This document shows positions 25,511-39,070 of a stretch of 64,000 bases of DNA, piece after piece. Made by a program: the position numbers and the translations under genes. The stretch comes from Ixodes scapularis (Eukaryota; Arthropoda; Arachnida; Ixodida; Ixodidae). Position 1 is the stretch's first letter. Every line of letters begins with the position of its first letter. A model generated the notes under the pieces. It had not been told where the DNA came from. It saw only the letters and a list, made by a program, of their open reading frames with translations, and did no database searches. The stretch lies in the NCBI RefSeq assembly GCF_016920785.2, contig NW_024610455.1:1-64000 (forward strand), in the 5' to 3' direction.

Positions 25511-27410
25511 CGTTCACCGTGACCACGATCTCGGCTATTGCCTGGGTGAAAGCGAATTATTGGAGAGAGCACGGCCTGACGAGAGACGTTCGGCGCGGTT
25601 TTATTCGTTCACCGTGACCACGATCTCGGCTATTGCCTGGGTGAAAGCGAATTATTGGAGAGAGCACGGCCTGACGAGAGACGTTCGGCGCGGTTTTATT
25701 CGTTCACCGTGACCACGATCTCGGCTATTGCCTCGGTGAAAGCGAATTATTGGAGAGAGCACGAGCTGACGAGAGACGTTCGGCGCCGTTTTATTCGTTC
25801 ACCGTGACCACGATCTCGGCTATTGCCTCGGTGAAAGCGAATTATTGGAGAGAGCACGGCCTGACGAGAGACGTTCGGTGCCGTTTTATTCGTTCACCGT
25901 GACCACGATCTCGGCTATTGCCTCGGTAAAAGCGAATTATTGGAGAGAGCACGGCCTGACGAGAGACGTTCGGAGCCGTTTTATTCGTTCACCGTGACCA
26001 CGATCTCGGCTATTGCCTGGGTGAAAGCGAATTATTGGAGAGAGCACGGCCTGACGAGAGACGTTCGGCGCGGTTTTATTCGTTCACCGTGACCACGATC
26101 TCGGCTATTGCCTGGGTGAAAGCGAATTATTGGAGAGAGCACGGCCTGACGAGAGACGTTCGGCGCGGTTTTATTCGTTCACCGTGACCACGATCTCGGC
26201 TATTGCCTGGGTGAAAGCGAATTATTGGAGAGAGCACGGCCTGACGAGAGACGTTCGGCGCGGTTTTATTCGTTCACCGTGACCACGATCTCGGCTATTG
26301 CCTCGGTGAAAGCGAATTATTGGAGAGAGCACGGCCTGACAAGAGACGTTCGGCGCGGTTTTATTCGTTCACCGTGACCACGATCTCGGCTATTGCCTCG
26401 GTGAAAGCGAATTATTGGAGAGAGCACGGCCTGACGAGAGACGTTCGGCGCGGTTTTATTCGTTCACCGTGACCACGATCTCGGCTATTGCCTGGGTGAA
26501 AGCAAATTATTGGAGAGAGCACGGCCTGACGAGAGACGTTCGGCGCGGTTTTATTCGTTCACCGTGACCACGATCTCGGCTATTGCCTCGGTGAAAGCGA
26601 ATTATTGGAGAGAGCACGGCCTGACGAGAGACGTTCGGCGCCGTTTTATTCGTTCACCGTGACCACGATCTCGGCTATTGCCTCGGTGAAAGCGAATTAT
26701 TGGAGAGAGCACGGCCTGACGAGAGACGTTCGGCGCCGTTTCATTCGTTCACCGTGACCACGATCTCGGCTATTGCCTCGGTGAAAGCGAATTATTGGAG
26801 AGAGCACGGCCTGACGAGAGACGTTCGGCGCCGTTTTATTCGTTCACCGTGACCACGATCTCGGATATTGCCTGGGTGAAAGCGAATTATTGGAGAGAGC
26901 ACGGCCTGACGAGAGACGTTCGGCGCCGTTTTATTCGTTCACCGTGACCACGATCTCGGCTATTGCCTGGGTGAAAGCGAATTATTGGAGAGAGCACGGC
27001 CTGACGAGAGACGTTCGGCGCGGTTTTATTCGTTCACCGTGACCACGATCTCGGCTATTGCCTGGGTGAAAGCGAATTATTGGAGAGAGCACGGCCTGAC
27101 GAGAGACGTTCGGCGCGGTTTTATTCGTTCACCGTGACCACGATCTCGGCTATTGCCTCGGTAAAAGCGAATTATTGGAGAGAGCGCGGCCTGACGAGAG
27201 ACGTTCGGCGCCGTTTTATTCGTTCACCGTGACCACGATCTCGGCTATTGCCTCGATGAAAGCGAATTATTGGAGAGAGCACGGCCTGACGAGAGACGTT
27301 CGGCGCCGTTTTATTCGTTCACCGTGACCACGATCTCGGCTATTGCCTCGGTGAAAGCGAATTATTGGAGAGAGCACGGCCTGACGAGAGACGTTCGGCG
27401 CGGTTTTATT
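25511..27410. repeat. 1.9-kb block, copy c (20 monomers)
   Basis: This near-perfect copy of 11543-13442 lies 13968 bp downstream (147 monomers plus 3 bases, the 3 bases being the single-base insertions at about 19660, 22293 and 25049). It starts with two G34 copies and ends at the CCTCGATG copy plus one class A copy. The domain III pattern starts at the next base, so its end is also a domain border. Confidence 0.9.
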
Positions 27411-27695
27411 CGTTCACCGTGACCACGATCTCGGCTATTGCCTCGGTGAAAGCGAATTATTGGAGAGAGCACGGCCTGACGAGAGACGTTTGGCGCGGTT
27501 TTATTCGTTCACCGTGACCACGATCTCGGCTATTGCCTCGGTGAAAGCGAAATATTGGAGAGAGCACGGCCTGACGAGAGACGTTTGGCGCGGTTTTATT
27601 AGTTCACCGTGACCACGATCTCGGCTATTGCCTCGGTGAAAGCGAATTATTGGAGAGAGCACGGCCTGACGAGAGACGTTTGGCGCGGTTTTATT

Positions 27696-29025
27696 CGTTC
27701 ACCGTGAGCACGATCTCGGCTATTGCCTCGGTGAAAGCGAATTATTGGAGAGAGCACGGCCTGACGAGAGACGTTCGGCGCGGTTTTATTCGTTCACCGT
27801 GACCACGATCTCGGCTATTGCCTCGGTGAAAGCGAATTATTGGAGAGAGCACGGCCTGACGAGAGACGTTTGGCGCGGTTTTATTCGTTCACCGTGACCA
27901 CGATCCCGGCTATTGCCTCGGTGAAAGCGAATTATTGGAGAGAGCACGGCCTGACGAGAGACGTTCGGCGCGGTTTTATTCGTTCACCGTGACCACGATC
28001 TCGGCTATTGCCTCGGTGAAAGCGAATTATTGGAGAGAGCACGGCCTGACGAGAGACGTTTGGCACGGTTTTATTCGTTCACCGTGACCACGATCTCGGC
28101 TATTGCCTCGGTGAAAGCCAATTATTGGAGAGAGCACGGCCTGACGAGAGACGTTTGGCGCGGTTTTATTCGTTCACCGTGACCACGATCTCGGCTATTG
28201 CCTCGGTGAAAGCGAATTATTGGAGAGAGCACGGCCTGACGAGAGACGTTCGGCGCGGTTTTATTCGTTCACCGTGACCGCGATCTCGGCTATTGCCTCG
28301 GTGAAAGCGAATTATTGGAGAGAGCACGGCCTGACGAGAGACGTTCGGCGCGGTTTTATTCGTTCACCGTGACCACGATCTCGGCTATTGCCTCGGTGAA
28401 AGCGAATTATTGGAGAGAGCACGGCCTGACGAGAGACGTTCGGCGCGGTTTTATTCGTTCACCGTGACCACCATCTCGGCTATTGCCTCGGTGAAAGCGA
28501 ATTATTGGAGAGAGCACGGCCTGACGAGAGACGTTTGGCGCGGTTTTATTCGTTCACCGTGACCACGATCTCGGCTACTGCCTCGGTGAAAGCGAATTAT
28601 TGGAGAGAGCACGGCCTGACGAGAGACGTTTGGCGCGGTTTTATTCGTTCACCGTGACCACGATCTCGGCTATTGCCTCGGTGAAAGCGAATTATTGGAG
28701 AGAGCACGGCCTGACGAGAGACGTTCGGCGCGGTTTTATTCGTTCACCGTGACCACGATCTCGGCTATTGCCTCGGTGAAAGCGAATTATTGGAGAGAGC
28801 ACGGCCTGACGAGAGACGTTTGGCGCGGTTTTATTCGTTCACCGTGACCACGATCTTGGCTATTGCCTCGGTGAAAGCGAATTATTGGAGAGAGCACGGC
28901 CTGACGAGAGACGTTTGGCGCGGTTTTATTCGTTCACCGTGACCACGATCTCGGCTATTGCCTCGGTGAAAGCGAATTATTGGAGAGAGCACGGCCTGAC
29001 GAGAGACGTTTGGCGCGGTTTTATT
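27696..29025. repeat. 14-monomer HOR, copy 1
   Basis: Three markers, GTGAGCACG (27701), TTTGGCACGG (28061) and GAAAGCCAATT (28111), each recur exactly 1330 bp (14 x 95) later. Private changes in this copy include GATCCCGG, GACCGCG, CCACCATC, CTACTGCC and ATCTTGG. Confidence 0.88.
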
Positions 29026-30355
29026 CGTTCACCGTGAGCACGATCTCGGCTATTGCCTCGGTGAAAGCGAATTATTGGAGAGAGCACGGCCTGACGAGAG
29101 ACGTTCGGCGCGGTTTTATTCGTTCACCGTGACCACGATCTCGGCTATTGCCTCGGTGAAAGCGAATTATTGGAGAGAGCACGGCCTGACGAGAGACGTT
29201 TGGCGCGGTTTTATTCGTTCACCGTGACCACGATCTCGGCTATTGCCTCGGTGAAAGCGAATTATTGGAGAGAGCACGGCCTGACGAGAGACGTTCGGCG
29301 CGGTTTTATTCGTTCACCGTGACCACGATCTCGGCTATTGCCTCGGTGAAAGCGAATTATTGGAGAGAGCACGGCCTGACGAGAGACGTTTGGCACGGTT
29401 TTATTCGTTCACCGTGACCACGATCTCGGCTATTGCCTCGGTGAAAGCCAATTATTGGAGAGAGCACGGCCTGACGAGAGACGTTTGGCGCGGTTTTATT
29501 CGTTCACCGTGACCACGATCTCGGTTATTGCCTCGGTGAAAGCGAATTATTGGAGAGAGCACGGCCTGACGAGAGACGTTCGGCGCGGTTTTATTCGTTC
29601 ACCGTGACCACGATCTCGGCTATTGCCTCGGTGAAAGCGAATTATTGGAGAGAGCACGGCCTGACGAGAGACGTTCGGCGCGGTTTTATTCGTTCACCGT
29701 GACCACGATCTCGGCTATTGCCTCGGTGAAAGCGAATTATTGGAGAGAGCACGGCCTGACGAGAGACGTTCGGCGCGGTTTTATTCGTTCACCGTGACCA
29801 CGATCTCGGCTATTGCCTCGGTGAAAGCGAATTATTGGAGAGAGCACGGCCTGACGAGAGACGTTTGGCGCGGTTTTATTCGTTCACCGTGACCACGATC
29901 TCGGCTATTGCCTCGGTGAAAGCGAATTATTGGAGAGAGCACGGCCTGACGAGAGACGTTCGGCGCGGTTTTATTCGTTCACCGTGACCACGATCTCGGC
30001 TATTGCCTCGGTGAAAGCGATTTATTGGAGAGAGCACGGCCTGACGAGAGACGTTTGGCGCGGTTTTATTCGTTCACCGTGACCGCGATCTCGGCTATTG
30101 CCTCGGTGAAAGCGAATTATTGGAGAGAGCACGGCCTGACGAGAGACGTTGGGCGCGTTTTTATTCGTTCACCGTGACCACGATCTCGGCTATTGCCTCG
30201 GTGAAAGCGAATTATTGGAGAGAGCACGGCCTGACGAGAGACGTTCGGCGCGGTTTTATTCGTTCACCGTGACCACGATCTCAGCTATTGCCTCGGTGAA
30301 AGCGAATTATTGGAGAGAGCACGGCCTGACGAGAGACGTTTGGCGCGGTTTTATT
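29026..30355. repeat. 14-monomer HOR, copy 2
   Basis: This tandem partner of 27696-29025 has the markers at 29031, 29391 and 29441. Private changes are CGGTTATTG, GCGATTTATT, GACCGCG, TTGGGCGCGTTT and TCTCAGC. TTTGGCACGG appears once more at 32049, which is 28 monomers on after allowing for the 2-base deletion at about 30505, so the 14-monomer register seems to continue with its other markers lost. Confidence 0.85.
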
Positions 30356-33300
30356 CGTTCACCGTGACCACGATCTCGGCTATTGCCTCGGTGAAAGCGA
30401 ATTATTGGAGAGAGCACGGCCTGACGAGAGACGTTCGGCGCGGTTTTATTCGTTCACCGTGACCACGATCTCGGCTATTGCCTCGGTGAAAGCGAATTAT
30501 TGGAGAGCACGGCCTGACGAGAGACGTTCGGCGCGGTTTTATTCGTTCACCGTGACCACGATCTCGGCTATTGCCTCGGTGAAAGCGAATTATTGGAGAG
30601 AGCACGGCCTGACGAGAGACGTTTGGCGCGGTTTTATTCGTTCACCGTGACCACGATCTCGGCTATTGCCTCGGTGAAAGCGAATTATTGGAGAGAGCAC
30701 GGCCTGACGAGAGACGTTAGGCGCGGTTTTATTCGTTCACCGTGACCACGATCTCGGCTATTGCCTCGGTGAAAGCGAATTATTGGAGAGAGCACGGCCT
30801 GACGAGAGACGTTCGGCGCGGTTTTATTCGTTCACCGTGACCACGATCTCGGCTATTGCCTCAGTGAAAGCGAATTATTGGAGAGAGCACGGCCTGACGA
30901 GAGACGTTTGGCGCGGTTTTATTCGTTCACCGTGACCACGATCTCGGCTATTGCCTCGGTGAAAGCGAATTATTGGAGAGAGCACGGCCTGACGAGAGAC
31001 GTTTGGCGCGGTTTTATTCGTTCACCGTGACCACGATCTCGGCTATTGCCTCGGTGAAAGCGAATTATTGGAGAGAGCACGGCCTGACGAGAGACGTTCG
31101 GCGCGGTTTTATTCGTTCACCGTGACCACGATCTCGTCTATTGCCTTGGTGAAAGCGAATTATTGGAGAGAGCACGGCCTGACGAGAGACGTTTGGCGCG
31201 GTTTTATTCGTTCACCGTGACCACGATCTCGGCTATTGCCTCGGTGAAAGCGAATTATTGGAGAGAGCACGGCCTGACGAGAGACGTTCGGCGCGGTTTT
31301 ATTCGTTCACCGTGACCACGATCTCGGCTATTGCCTCGGTGAAAGCGAATTATTGGAGAGAGCACGGCCTGACGAGAGACGTTCGGCGCGGTTTTATTCA
31401 TTCACCGTGACCACGATCTCGGCTATTGCCTCGGTTAAAGCGAATTATTGGAGAGAGCACGGCCTGACGAGAGACGTTTGGCGCGGTTTTATTCGTTCAC
31501 CGTGACCACGATCTCGGCTATTGCCTCGGTGAAAGCGAATTATTGGAGAGAGCACGGCCTGACGAGAGACGTTTGGTGCGGTTTTATTCATTCACCGTGA
31601 CCACGATCTCGGCTATTGCCTCGGTGAAAGCGAATTATTGGAGAGAGCACGGCCTGACGAGAGACGTTCGGCGCGGTTTTATTCGTTCACCGTGACCACG
31701 ATCTCGGCTATTGCCTCGGTGAAAGCGAATTATTGGAGAGAGCACGGCCTGACAAGAGACGTTTGGCGCGGTTTTATTCGTTCACCGTGACCACGATCTC
31801 GGCTATTGCCTCGGTGAAAGCGAATTATTGGAGAGAGCACGGCCTGACGAGAGACGTTTGGCGCGGTTTTATTCGTTCACCGTGACCACGATCTCGGCTA
31901 TTGCCTCGGTGAAAGCGAATTATTGGAGAGAGCACGGCCTGACGAGAGACGTTCGGCGCGGTTTTATTCGTTCACCGTGACCACGATCTCGGCTATTGCC
32001 TCGGTGAAAGCGAATTATTGGAGAGAGCACGGCCTGACGAGAGACGTTTGGCACGGTTTTATTCGTTCACCGTGACCACGATCTCGGCTATTGCCTCGGT
32101 GAAAGCGAATTATTGGAGAGAGCACGGCCTGACGAGAGACGTTTGGCGCGGTTTTATTCGTTCACCGTGACCACGATCTCGGCTATTTTCTCGGTGAAAG
32201 CGAATTATTGGAGAGAGCACGGCCTGACGAGAGACGTTTGGCGCGGTTTTATTCGTTCACCGTGACCACGATCTCGGCTATTGCCTCGGTGAAAGCGAAT
32301 TATTGGAGAGAGAACGGCCTGACGAGAGACGTTTGGCGCGGTTTTATTCGTTCACCGTGACCACGATCTCGGCTATTGCCTCGGTGAAAGCGAATTATTG
32401 GAGAGAGCACGGCCTGACGAGAGACGTTTGGCGCGGTTTTATTCGTTCACCGTGACCACAATCTCGGCTATCGCCTCGGTGAAAGCGAAATATTAGAGAG
32501 AGCACGGCCTGACGAGAGACGTTTGGCGCGGTTTTATTCGTTCACCGTGACCACGACCTCGGCTCTTGCCTCGGTGAAAGCGAATTATTGGAGAGAGCAC
32601 GGCCTGACGAGAGACATTTGGCGCGGTTTTATTCGTTCACCGTGACCACGATCTCGGCTATTGCCTCGGTGAAAGCAAATTATTGGAGAGAGCACGGCCT
32701 GACGAGAGACGTTTGGCGCGGTTTTATTCGTTCGCCGTGACCACGATCTCGGCTATTGCCTCGGTGAAAGCGAATTATTGGAGAGAGCACGGCCTGACGA
32801 GAGACGTTTGGCGCGGTTTTACTCGTTCACCGTGACCACGATCTCGGCTATTGCCTCGGTGAAAGCGAATTATTGGAGAGAGCACGGCCTGACGAGAGAC
32901 GTTTGGCGCGGTTTTATTCGTTCACCCTGACCACGATCTCGGCTATTGCCTCGGTGAAAGCGAATTATTGGAGAGAGCACGGCCTGACGAGAGACGTTTG
33001 GCGCGGTTTTATTCGTTCACCGTGACCACGATCTCGGCTATTGCCTCGGTGAAAGCGAATTATTGGAGAGAGCACGGCCTGACGAGAGACGTTTGGCGCG
33101 GTTTTATTCGTTCACCGTGACCACGATCTCGGCTATTGCCTCGGTGAAGGCGAATTATTGGAGAGAGCACGGCCTGACGAGAGACGTTTGGCGCGGTTTT
33201 ATTCGTTCACCGTGACCACGATCTCGGCTATTGCCTCGGTGAAAGCGAATTATTGGAGAGAGCACGGCCTGACGAGAGACGTTCGGCGCGGTTTTATTCG

Positions 33301-33392
33301 TTCACCGTGACCACGATCTCGGCTATTGCCTCGGTGAAAGCGAATTATTGGAGGAGCACGGCCTGACGAGAGACGTTCGGCGCCGTTTTATT

Positions 33393-36300
33393 CGTTCACC
33401 GTGACCACGATCTCGGCTATTGCCTCGGTGAAAGCGAATTATTGGAGAGAGCACGGCCTGACGAGAGACGTTCGGCGCCGTTTTATTCGTTTATTGTGAC
33501 CACGATCTCGGCTATGGCCTCGGTGAAAGCGAATTAATGGAGAGAGCACGGCCTGTCGAGAGACGTTCGGCGCCGTTTTATTCGTTCACCGTGACCACGA
33601 TCTCGGCTATTGCCTCGGTGAAAGCGAATTATTGGAGAGAGCACGGCCTGACGAGAGACGTTCGGCGCCGTTTTATTCGTTCACCGTGACCACGATCTCG
33701 GCTATTGCCTCGGTGAAAGCGAATTATTGGAGAGAGCACGGCCTGACGAGAGACGTTCGGCGCCATTTTATTCGTTCACCGTGACCACGATCTCGGCAAT
33801 TGCCTCGGTGAAAGCGAATTATTGGAGAGAGCACGGCCTGACGAGAGACGTTCGGCGCCGTTTTATTCGTTCACCGTGACCGCGATCTCGGCTATTGCCT
33901 CGGTGAAAGCGGATTATTGGAGAGAGCACGGCCTGACGAGAGACGTTTGGCGCCGTTTTATTCGTTCACCGTGACCACGATCTCGGCTATTGCCTCGGTG
34001 AAAGCGAATTATTGGAGAGAGCACGGCCTGACGAGAGACGTTTGGCGCCGTTTTATTCGTTCACCGTGACCACGATCTCGGCTATTGCCTCGGTGAAAGC
34101 GAATTATTGGAGAGAGCACGGCCTGACGAGAGACGTTTGGCGCCGTTTTATTCGTTCACCGTGACCACGATCTCGGATATTGCCTCGGTGAAAGCGAATT
34201 ATTGGAGAGAGCACGGCCTGACGAGAGACGTTTGGCGCCGTTTTATTCGTTCACCGTGACCACGATCTCGGCTATTGCCTCGGTGAAAGCGAATTATTGG
34301 AGAGTGCACGGCCTGACGAGAGACGTTTGGCGCCGTTTTATTCGTTCACCGTGACCACGATCTCGGCTATTGCCTCGGTGAAAGCGAATTATTGGAGAGA
34401 GCACGGCCTGACGAGAGACGTTCGGCGCCGTTTTATTCGTTCACCGTGACCACGATCTCGGCTATTGCCTCGGTGAAAGCGAATTATTGGAGAGAGCACG
34501 GCCTGACGAGAGACCTTCGGCGCCGTTTTATTCGTTCACCGTGACCACGATCTCGGCTATTGCCTCGGTGAAAGCGGATTATTGGAGAGAGCACGGCCTG
34601 ACGAGAGACGTTCGGCGCCGTTTCATTCGTTCACCGTGACCACGATCTCGGCTATTGCCTCGGTGAAAGCGAATTATTGGAGAGAGCACGGCCTGACGAG
34701 AGACGTTCGGCGCCGTTTTATTCGTTCACCGTGACCACGATCTCGGCTATTGCCTCGGTGAAAGCGAATTATTGGAGAGAGCACGGCCAGACGAGAGACG
34801 TTCGGCGCCGTTTTATTCGTTCACCGTGACCACGATCTCGGCTATTGCCTCGGTGAAAGCGAATTATTGGAGAGAGCACGGCCTGACGAGAGACCTTCGG
34901 CGCCGTTTTATTCGTTCACCGTGACCACGATCTCGGCTATTGCCTCGGTGAAAGCGGATTATTGGAGAGAGCACGGCCTGACGAGAGACGTTCGGCGCCG
35001 TTTTATTCGTTCACCGTGACCACGATCTCGGCTATTGCCTCGGTGAAAGCGAATTATTGGAGAGAGCACGGCCTGACGAGAGACGTTCGGCGCCGTTTCA
35101 TTCGTTCACCGTGACCACGATCTCGGCTATTGCCTCGGTGAAAGCGAATTATTGGAGAGAGCACGGCCTGACGAGAGACGTTCGGCGCCGTTTTATTCGT
35201 TCACCGTGACCACGATCTCGGCTATTGCCTCGGTGAAAGCGGATTATTGGAGAGAGCACGGCCTGACGAGAGACGTTCGGCGCCGTTTTATTCGTTCACC
35301 GTGACCACGATCTCGGCTATTGCCTCGGTGAAAGCGAATTATTGGAGAGAGCACGGCCTGACGAGAGACGTTCGGCGCCGTTTTATTCGTTCACCGTGAC
35401 CACGATCTCGGCTATTGCCTCGGTGAAAGCGAATTATTGGAGAGAGCACGGCCTGACGAGAGACGTTCGGCGCCGTTTTATTCGTTCACCGTGACCGCGA
35501 TCTCGGCTATTGCCTCGGTGAAAGCGAATTATTGGAGAGAGCACGGCCTGACGAGAGACGTTCGGCGTCGTTTTATTCGTTCACCGTGACCACGATCTCG
35601 GCTATTGCCTCGGTGAAAGCGGATTATTGGAGAGAGCATGGCCTGACGAGAGACGTTTGGCGCCGTTTTATTCGTTCACCGTGACCACGATCTCGGCTAT
35701 TGCCTCGGTGAAAGCGAATTATTGGAGAGAGCACGGCCTGACGAGAGACGTTTGGCGCCGTTTTATTCGTTCACCGTGACCACGATCTCGGCTATTGCCT
35801 CGGTGAAAGCGAATTATTGGAGAGAGCACGGCCTGACGAGAGACGTTTGGCGCCGTTTTATTCGTTCACCGTGACCACGATCTCGGCTATTGCCTTGGTG
35901 AAAGCGAATTATTGGAGAGAGCACGGCCTGACGAGAGACGTTTGGCGCCGTTTTATTCGTTCACCGTGACCACGATCTCGGCTATTGCCTCGGTGAAAGC
36001 GAATTATTGGAGAGAGCACGGCCTGACGAGAGACGTTTGGCGCCGTTTTATTCGTTCACCGTGACCACGATCTCGGCTATTGCCTCGGTGAAAGCGAATT
36101 ATTGGAGAGAGCACGGCCTGACGAGAGACGTTTGGCGCCGTTTTATTCGTTCACCGTGACCACGATCTCGGCTATTGCCTCGGTGAAAGCGAATTATTGG
36201 AGAGAGCACGGCCTGACGAGAGACGTTCGGCGCCGTTTTATTCGTTCACCGTGACCACGATCTCGGCTATTGCCTCGGTGAAAGCGAATTATTGGAGAGA

Positions 36301-36622
36301 GCACGGCCTGACGAGAGACGTTTGGCGCCGTTTTATTCGTTCACCGTGACCACGATCTCGGCTATTGCCTCGGTGAAAGCGAATTATTGGAGAGAGCACG
36401 GCCTGACGAGAGACGTTCGGCGCCGTTTTATTCGTTCACCGTGACCACGATCTCGTCTATTGCCTCGGTGAAAGCGAATTATTGGAGAGAGCACGGCCTG
36501 ACGAGAGACGTTTGGCGCCGTTTTATTCGTTCACCGTGACCACGATCTCGGCTATTGCCTCGGTGAAAGCGAATTATTGGAGAGAGCACGGCCTGACGAG
36601 AGACGTTCGGCGCCGTTTTATT
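33393..36622. repeat. 34-monomer HOR, copy 1 (3230 bp)
   Basis: Markers shared with copy 2 at exactly 3230 bp include the strongly altered monomer at 33488 (CGTTTATTGTG, CTATGGCC, AATTAATGG, CCTGTCGAG), CGGCAATTG, GACCGCG, GCGGATTATT, TCGGATATTG, GAGAGTGCACG, AGACCTTCGG (twice, 380 bp apart), ACGGCCAGACG, TTTCATT, GGCGTCG and GAGCATGG. A 4-monomer sub-repeat is visible around 34501-34990. Confidence 0.9.
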
Positions 36623-39070
36623 CGTTCACCGTGACCACGATCTCGGCTATTGCCTCGGTGAAAGCGAATTATTGGAGAGAGCACGGCCTGACGAGAGACG
36701 TTCGGCGCCGTTTTATTCGTTTATTGTGACCACGATCTCGGCTATGGCCTCGGTGAAAGCGAATTAATGGAGAGAGCACGGCCTGTCGAGAGACGTTCGG
36801 CGCCGTTTTATTCGTTCACCGTGACCACGATCTCGGCTATTGCCTCGGTGAAAGCGAATTATTGGAGAGAGCACGGCCTGACGAGAGACGTTCGGCGCCG
36901 TTTTATTCGTTCACCGTGACCACGATCTCGGCTATTGCCTCGGTGAAAGCGAATTATTGGAGAGAGCACGGCCTGACGAGAGACGTTCGGCGCCGTTTTA
37001 TTCGTTCACCGTGACCACGATCTCGGCAATTGCCTCGGTGAAAGCGAATTATTGGAGAGAGCACGGCCTGACGAGAGACGTTCGGCGCCGTTTTATTCGT
37101 TCACCGTGACCGCGATCTCGGCTATTGCCTCGGTGAAAGCGGATTATTGGAGAGAGCACGGCCTGACGAGAGACGTTTGGCGCCGTTTTATTCGTTCACC
37201 GTGACCACGATCTCGGCTATTGCCTCGGTGAAAGCGAATTATTGGAGAGAGCACGGCCTGACGAGAGACGTTTGGCGCCGTTTTATTCGTTCACCGTGAC
37301 CACGATCTCGGCTATTGCCTCGGTGAAAGCGAATTATTGGAGAGAGCACGGCCTGACGAGAGACGTTTGGCGCCGTTTTATTCGTTCACCGTGACCACGA
37401 TCTCGGATATTGCCTCGGTGAAAGCGAATTATTGGAGAGAGCACGGCCTGACGAGAGACGTTTGGCGCCGTTTTATTCGTTCACCGTGACCACGATCTCG
37501 GCTATTGCCTCGGTGAAAGCGAATTATTGGAGAGTGCACGGCCTGACGAGAGACGTTTGGCGCCGTTTTATTCGTTCACCGTGACCACGATCTCGGCTAT
37601 TGCCTCGGTGAAAGCGAATTATTGGAGAGAGCACGGCCTGACGAGAGACGTTCGGCGCCGTTTTATTCGTTCACCGTGACCACGATCTCGGCTATTGCCT
37701 CGGTGAAAGCGAATTATTGGAGAGAGCACGGCCTGACGAGAGACCTTCGGCGCCGTTTTATTCGTTCACCGTGACCACGATCTCGGCTATTGCCTCGGTG
37801 AAAGCGGATTATTGGAGAGAGCACGGCCTGACGAGAGACGTTCGGCGCCGTTTCATTCGTTCACCGTGACCACGATCTCGGCTATTGCCTCGGTGAAAGC
37901 GAATTATTGGAGAGAGCACGGCCTGACGAGAGACGTTCGGCGCCGTTTTATTCGTTCACCGTGACCACGATCTCGGCTATTGCCTCGGTGAAAGCGAATT
38001 ATTGGAGAGAGCACGGCCAGACGAGAGACGTTCGGCGCCGTTTTATTCGTTCACCGTGACCACGATCTCGGCTATTGCCTCGGTGAAAGCGAATTATTGG
38101 AGAGAGCACGGCCTGACGAGAGACCTTCGGCGCCGTTTTATTCGTTCACCGTGACCACGATCTCGGCTATTGCCTCGGTGAAAGCGGATTATTGGAGAGA
38201 GCACGGCCTGACGAGAGACGTTCGGCGCCGTTTTATTCGTTCACCGTGACCACGATCTCGGCTATTGCCTCGGTGAAAGCGAATTATTGGAGAGAGCACG
38301 GCCTGACGAGAGACGTTCGGCGCCGTTTCATTCGTTCACCGTGACCACGATCTCGGCTATTGCCTCGGTGAAAGCGAATTATTGGAGAGAGCACGGCCTG
38401 ACGAGAGACGTTCGGCGCCGTTTTATTCGTTCACCGTGACCACGATCTCGGCTATTGCCTCGGTGAAAGCGGATTATTGGAGAGAGCACGGCCTGACGAG
38501 AGACGTTCGGCGCCGTTTTATTCGTTCACCGTGACCACGATCTCGGCTATTGCCTCGGTGAAAGCGAATTATTGGAGAGAGCACGGCCTGACGAGAGACG
38601 TTCGGCGCCGTTTTATTCGTTCACCGTGACCACGATCTCGGCTATTGCCTCGGTGAAAGCGAATTATTGGAGAGAGCACGGCCTGACGAGAGACGTTCGG
38701 CGCCGTTTTATTCGTTCACCGTGACCGCGATCTCGGCTATTGCCTCGGTGAAAGCGAATTATTGGAGAGAGCACGGCCTGACGAGAGACGTTCGGCGTCG
38801 TTTTATTCGTTCACCGTGACCACGATCTCGGCTATTGCCTCGGTGAAAGCGGATTATTGGAGAGAGCATGGCCTGACGAGAGACGTTTGGCGCCGTTTTA
38901 TTCGTTCACCGTGACCACGATCTCGGCTATTGCCTCGGTGAAAGCGAATTATTGGAGAGAGCACGGCCTGACGAGAGACGTTTGGCGCCGTTTTATTCGT
39001 TCACCGTGACCACGATCTCGGCTATTGCCTCGGTGAAAGCGAATTATTGGAGAGAGCACGGCCTGACGAG
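36623..39070. repeat. 34-monomer HOR, copy 2, partial (about 26 monomers)
   Basis: It matches the first three quarters of copy 1. The one difference I noticed is GGCGCCATTTT at about 33761 in copy 1 against GGCGCCGTTTT here. Similarity ends near a 1-base deletion (CTGACGAGGACG at 39063-39074), after which a run of class C copies follows and the CCTTGGTG marker of copy 1 (about 35892) is missing. Confidence 0.88.

Larger units (their letters stand above)
3181..27410. repeat. Domain II: G34 (CCTGGGTG) monomers among classes A and B
   Basis: About 255 monomers. The first CCTGGGTG copy starts at 3181 and the last at 27031. G34 copies are nearly always class A and often come in pairs or triplets between runs of C34 class A or B copies, which gives the HOR registers described separately. 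T81 copies are rare here. The domain ends exactly where the third copy of the shared 1.9-kb block ends. Confidence 0.85.
27411..33298. repeat. Domain III: only class A and class D monomers
   Basis: About 62 monomers. Position 87 is G in practically every copy, giving GGCGCGG or the mutated GGCACGG, while position 81 switches between C and T. No GGCGCC hexamer and no G34 was seen. A 14-monomer HOR organises the first half, and its register persists to about 32049. A 2-base deletion lies at 30501-30510 (TGGAGAGCAC). Confidence 0.85.

Noticed and set aside
30402..30605. 67-codon open frame on the - strand
   Set aside because: It arises from the 2-base deletion at about 30505, which shifts the frame past the usual stops. 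The peptide is a duplicated translation of the monomer's reverse complement.
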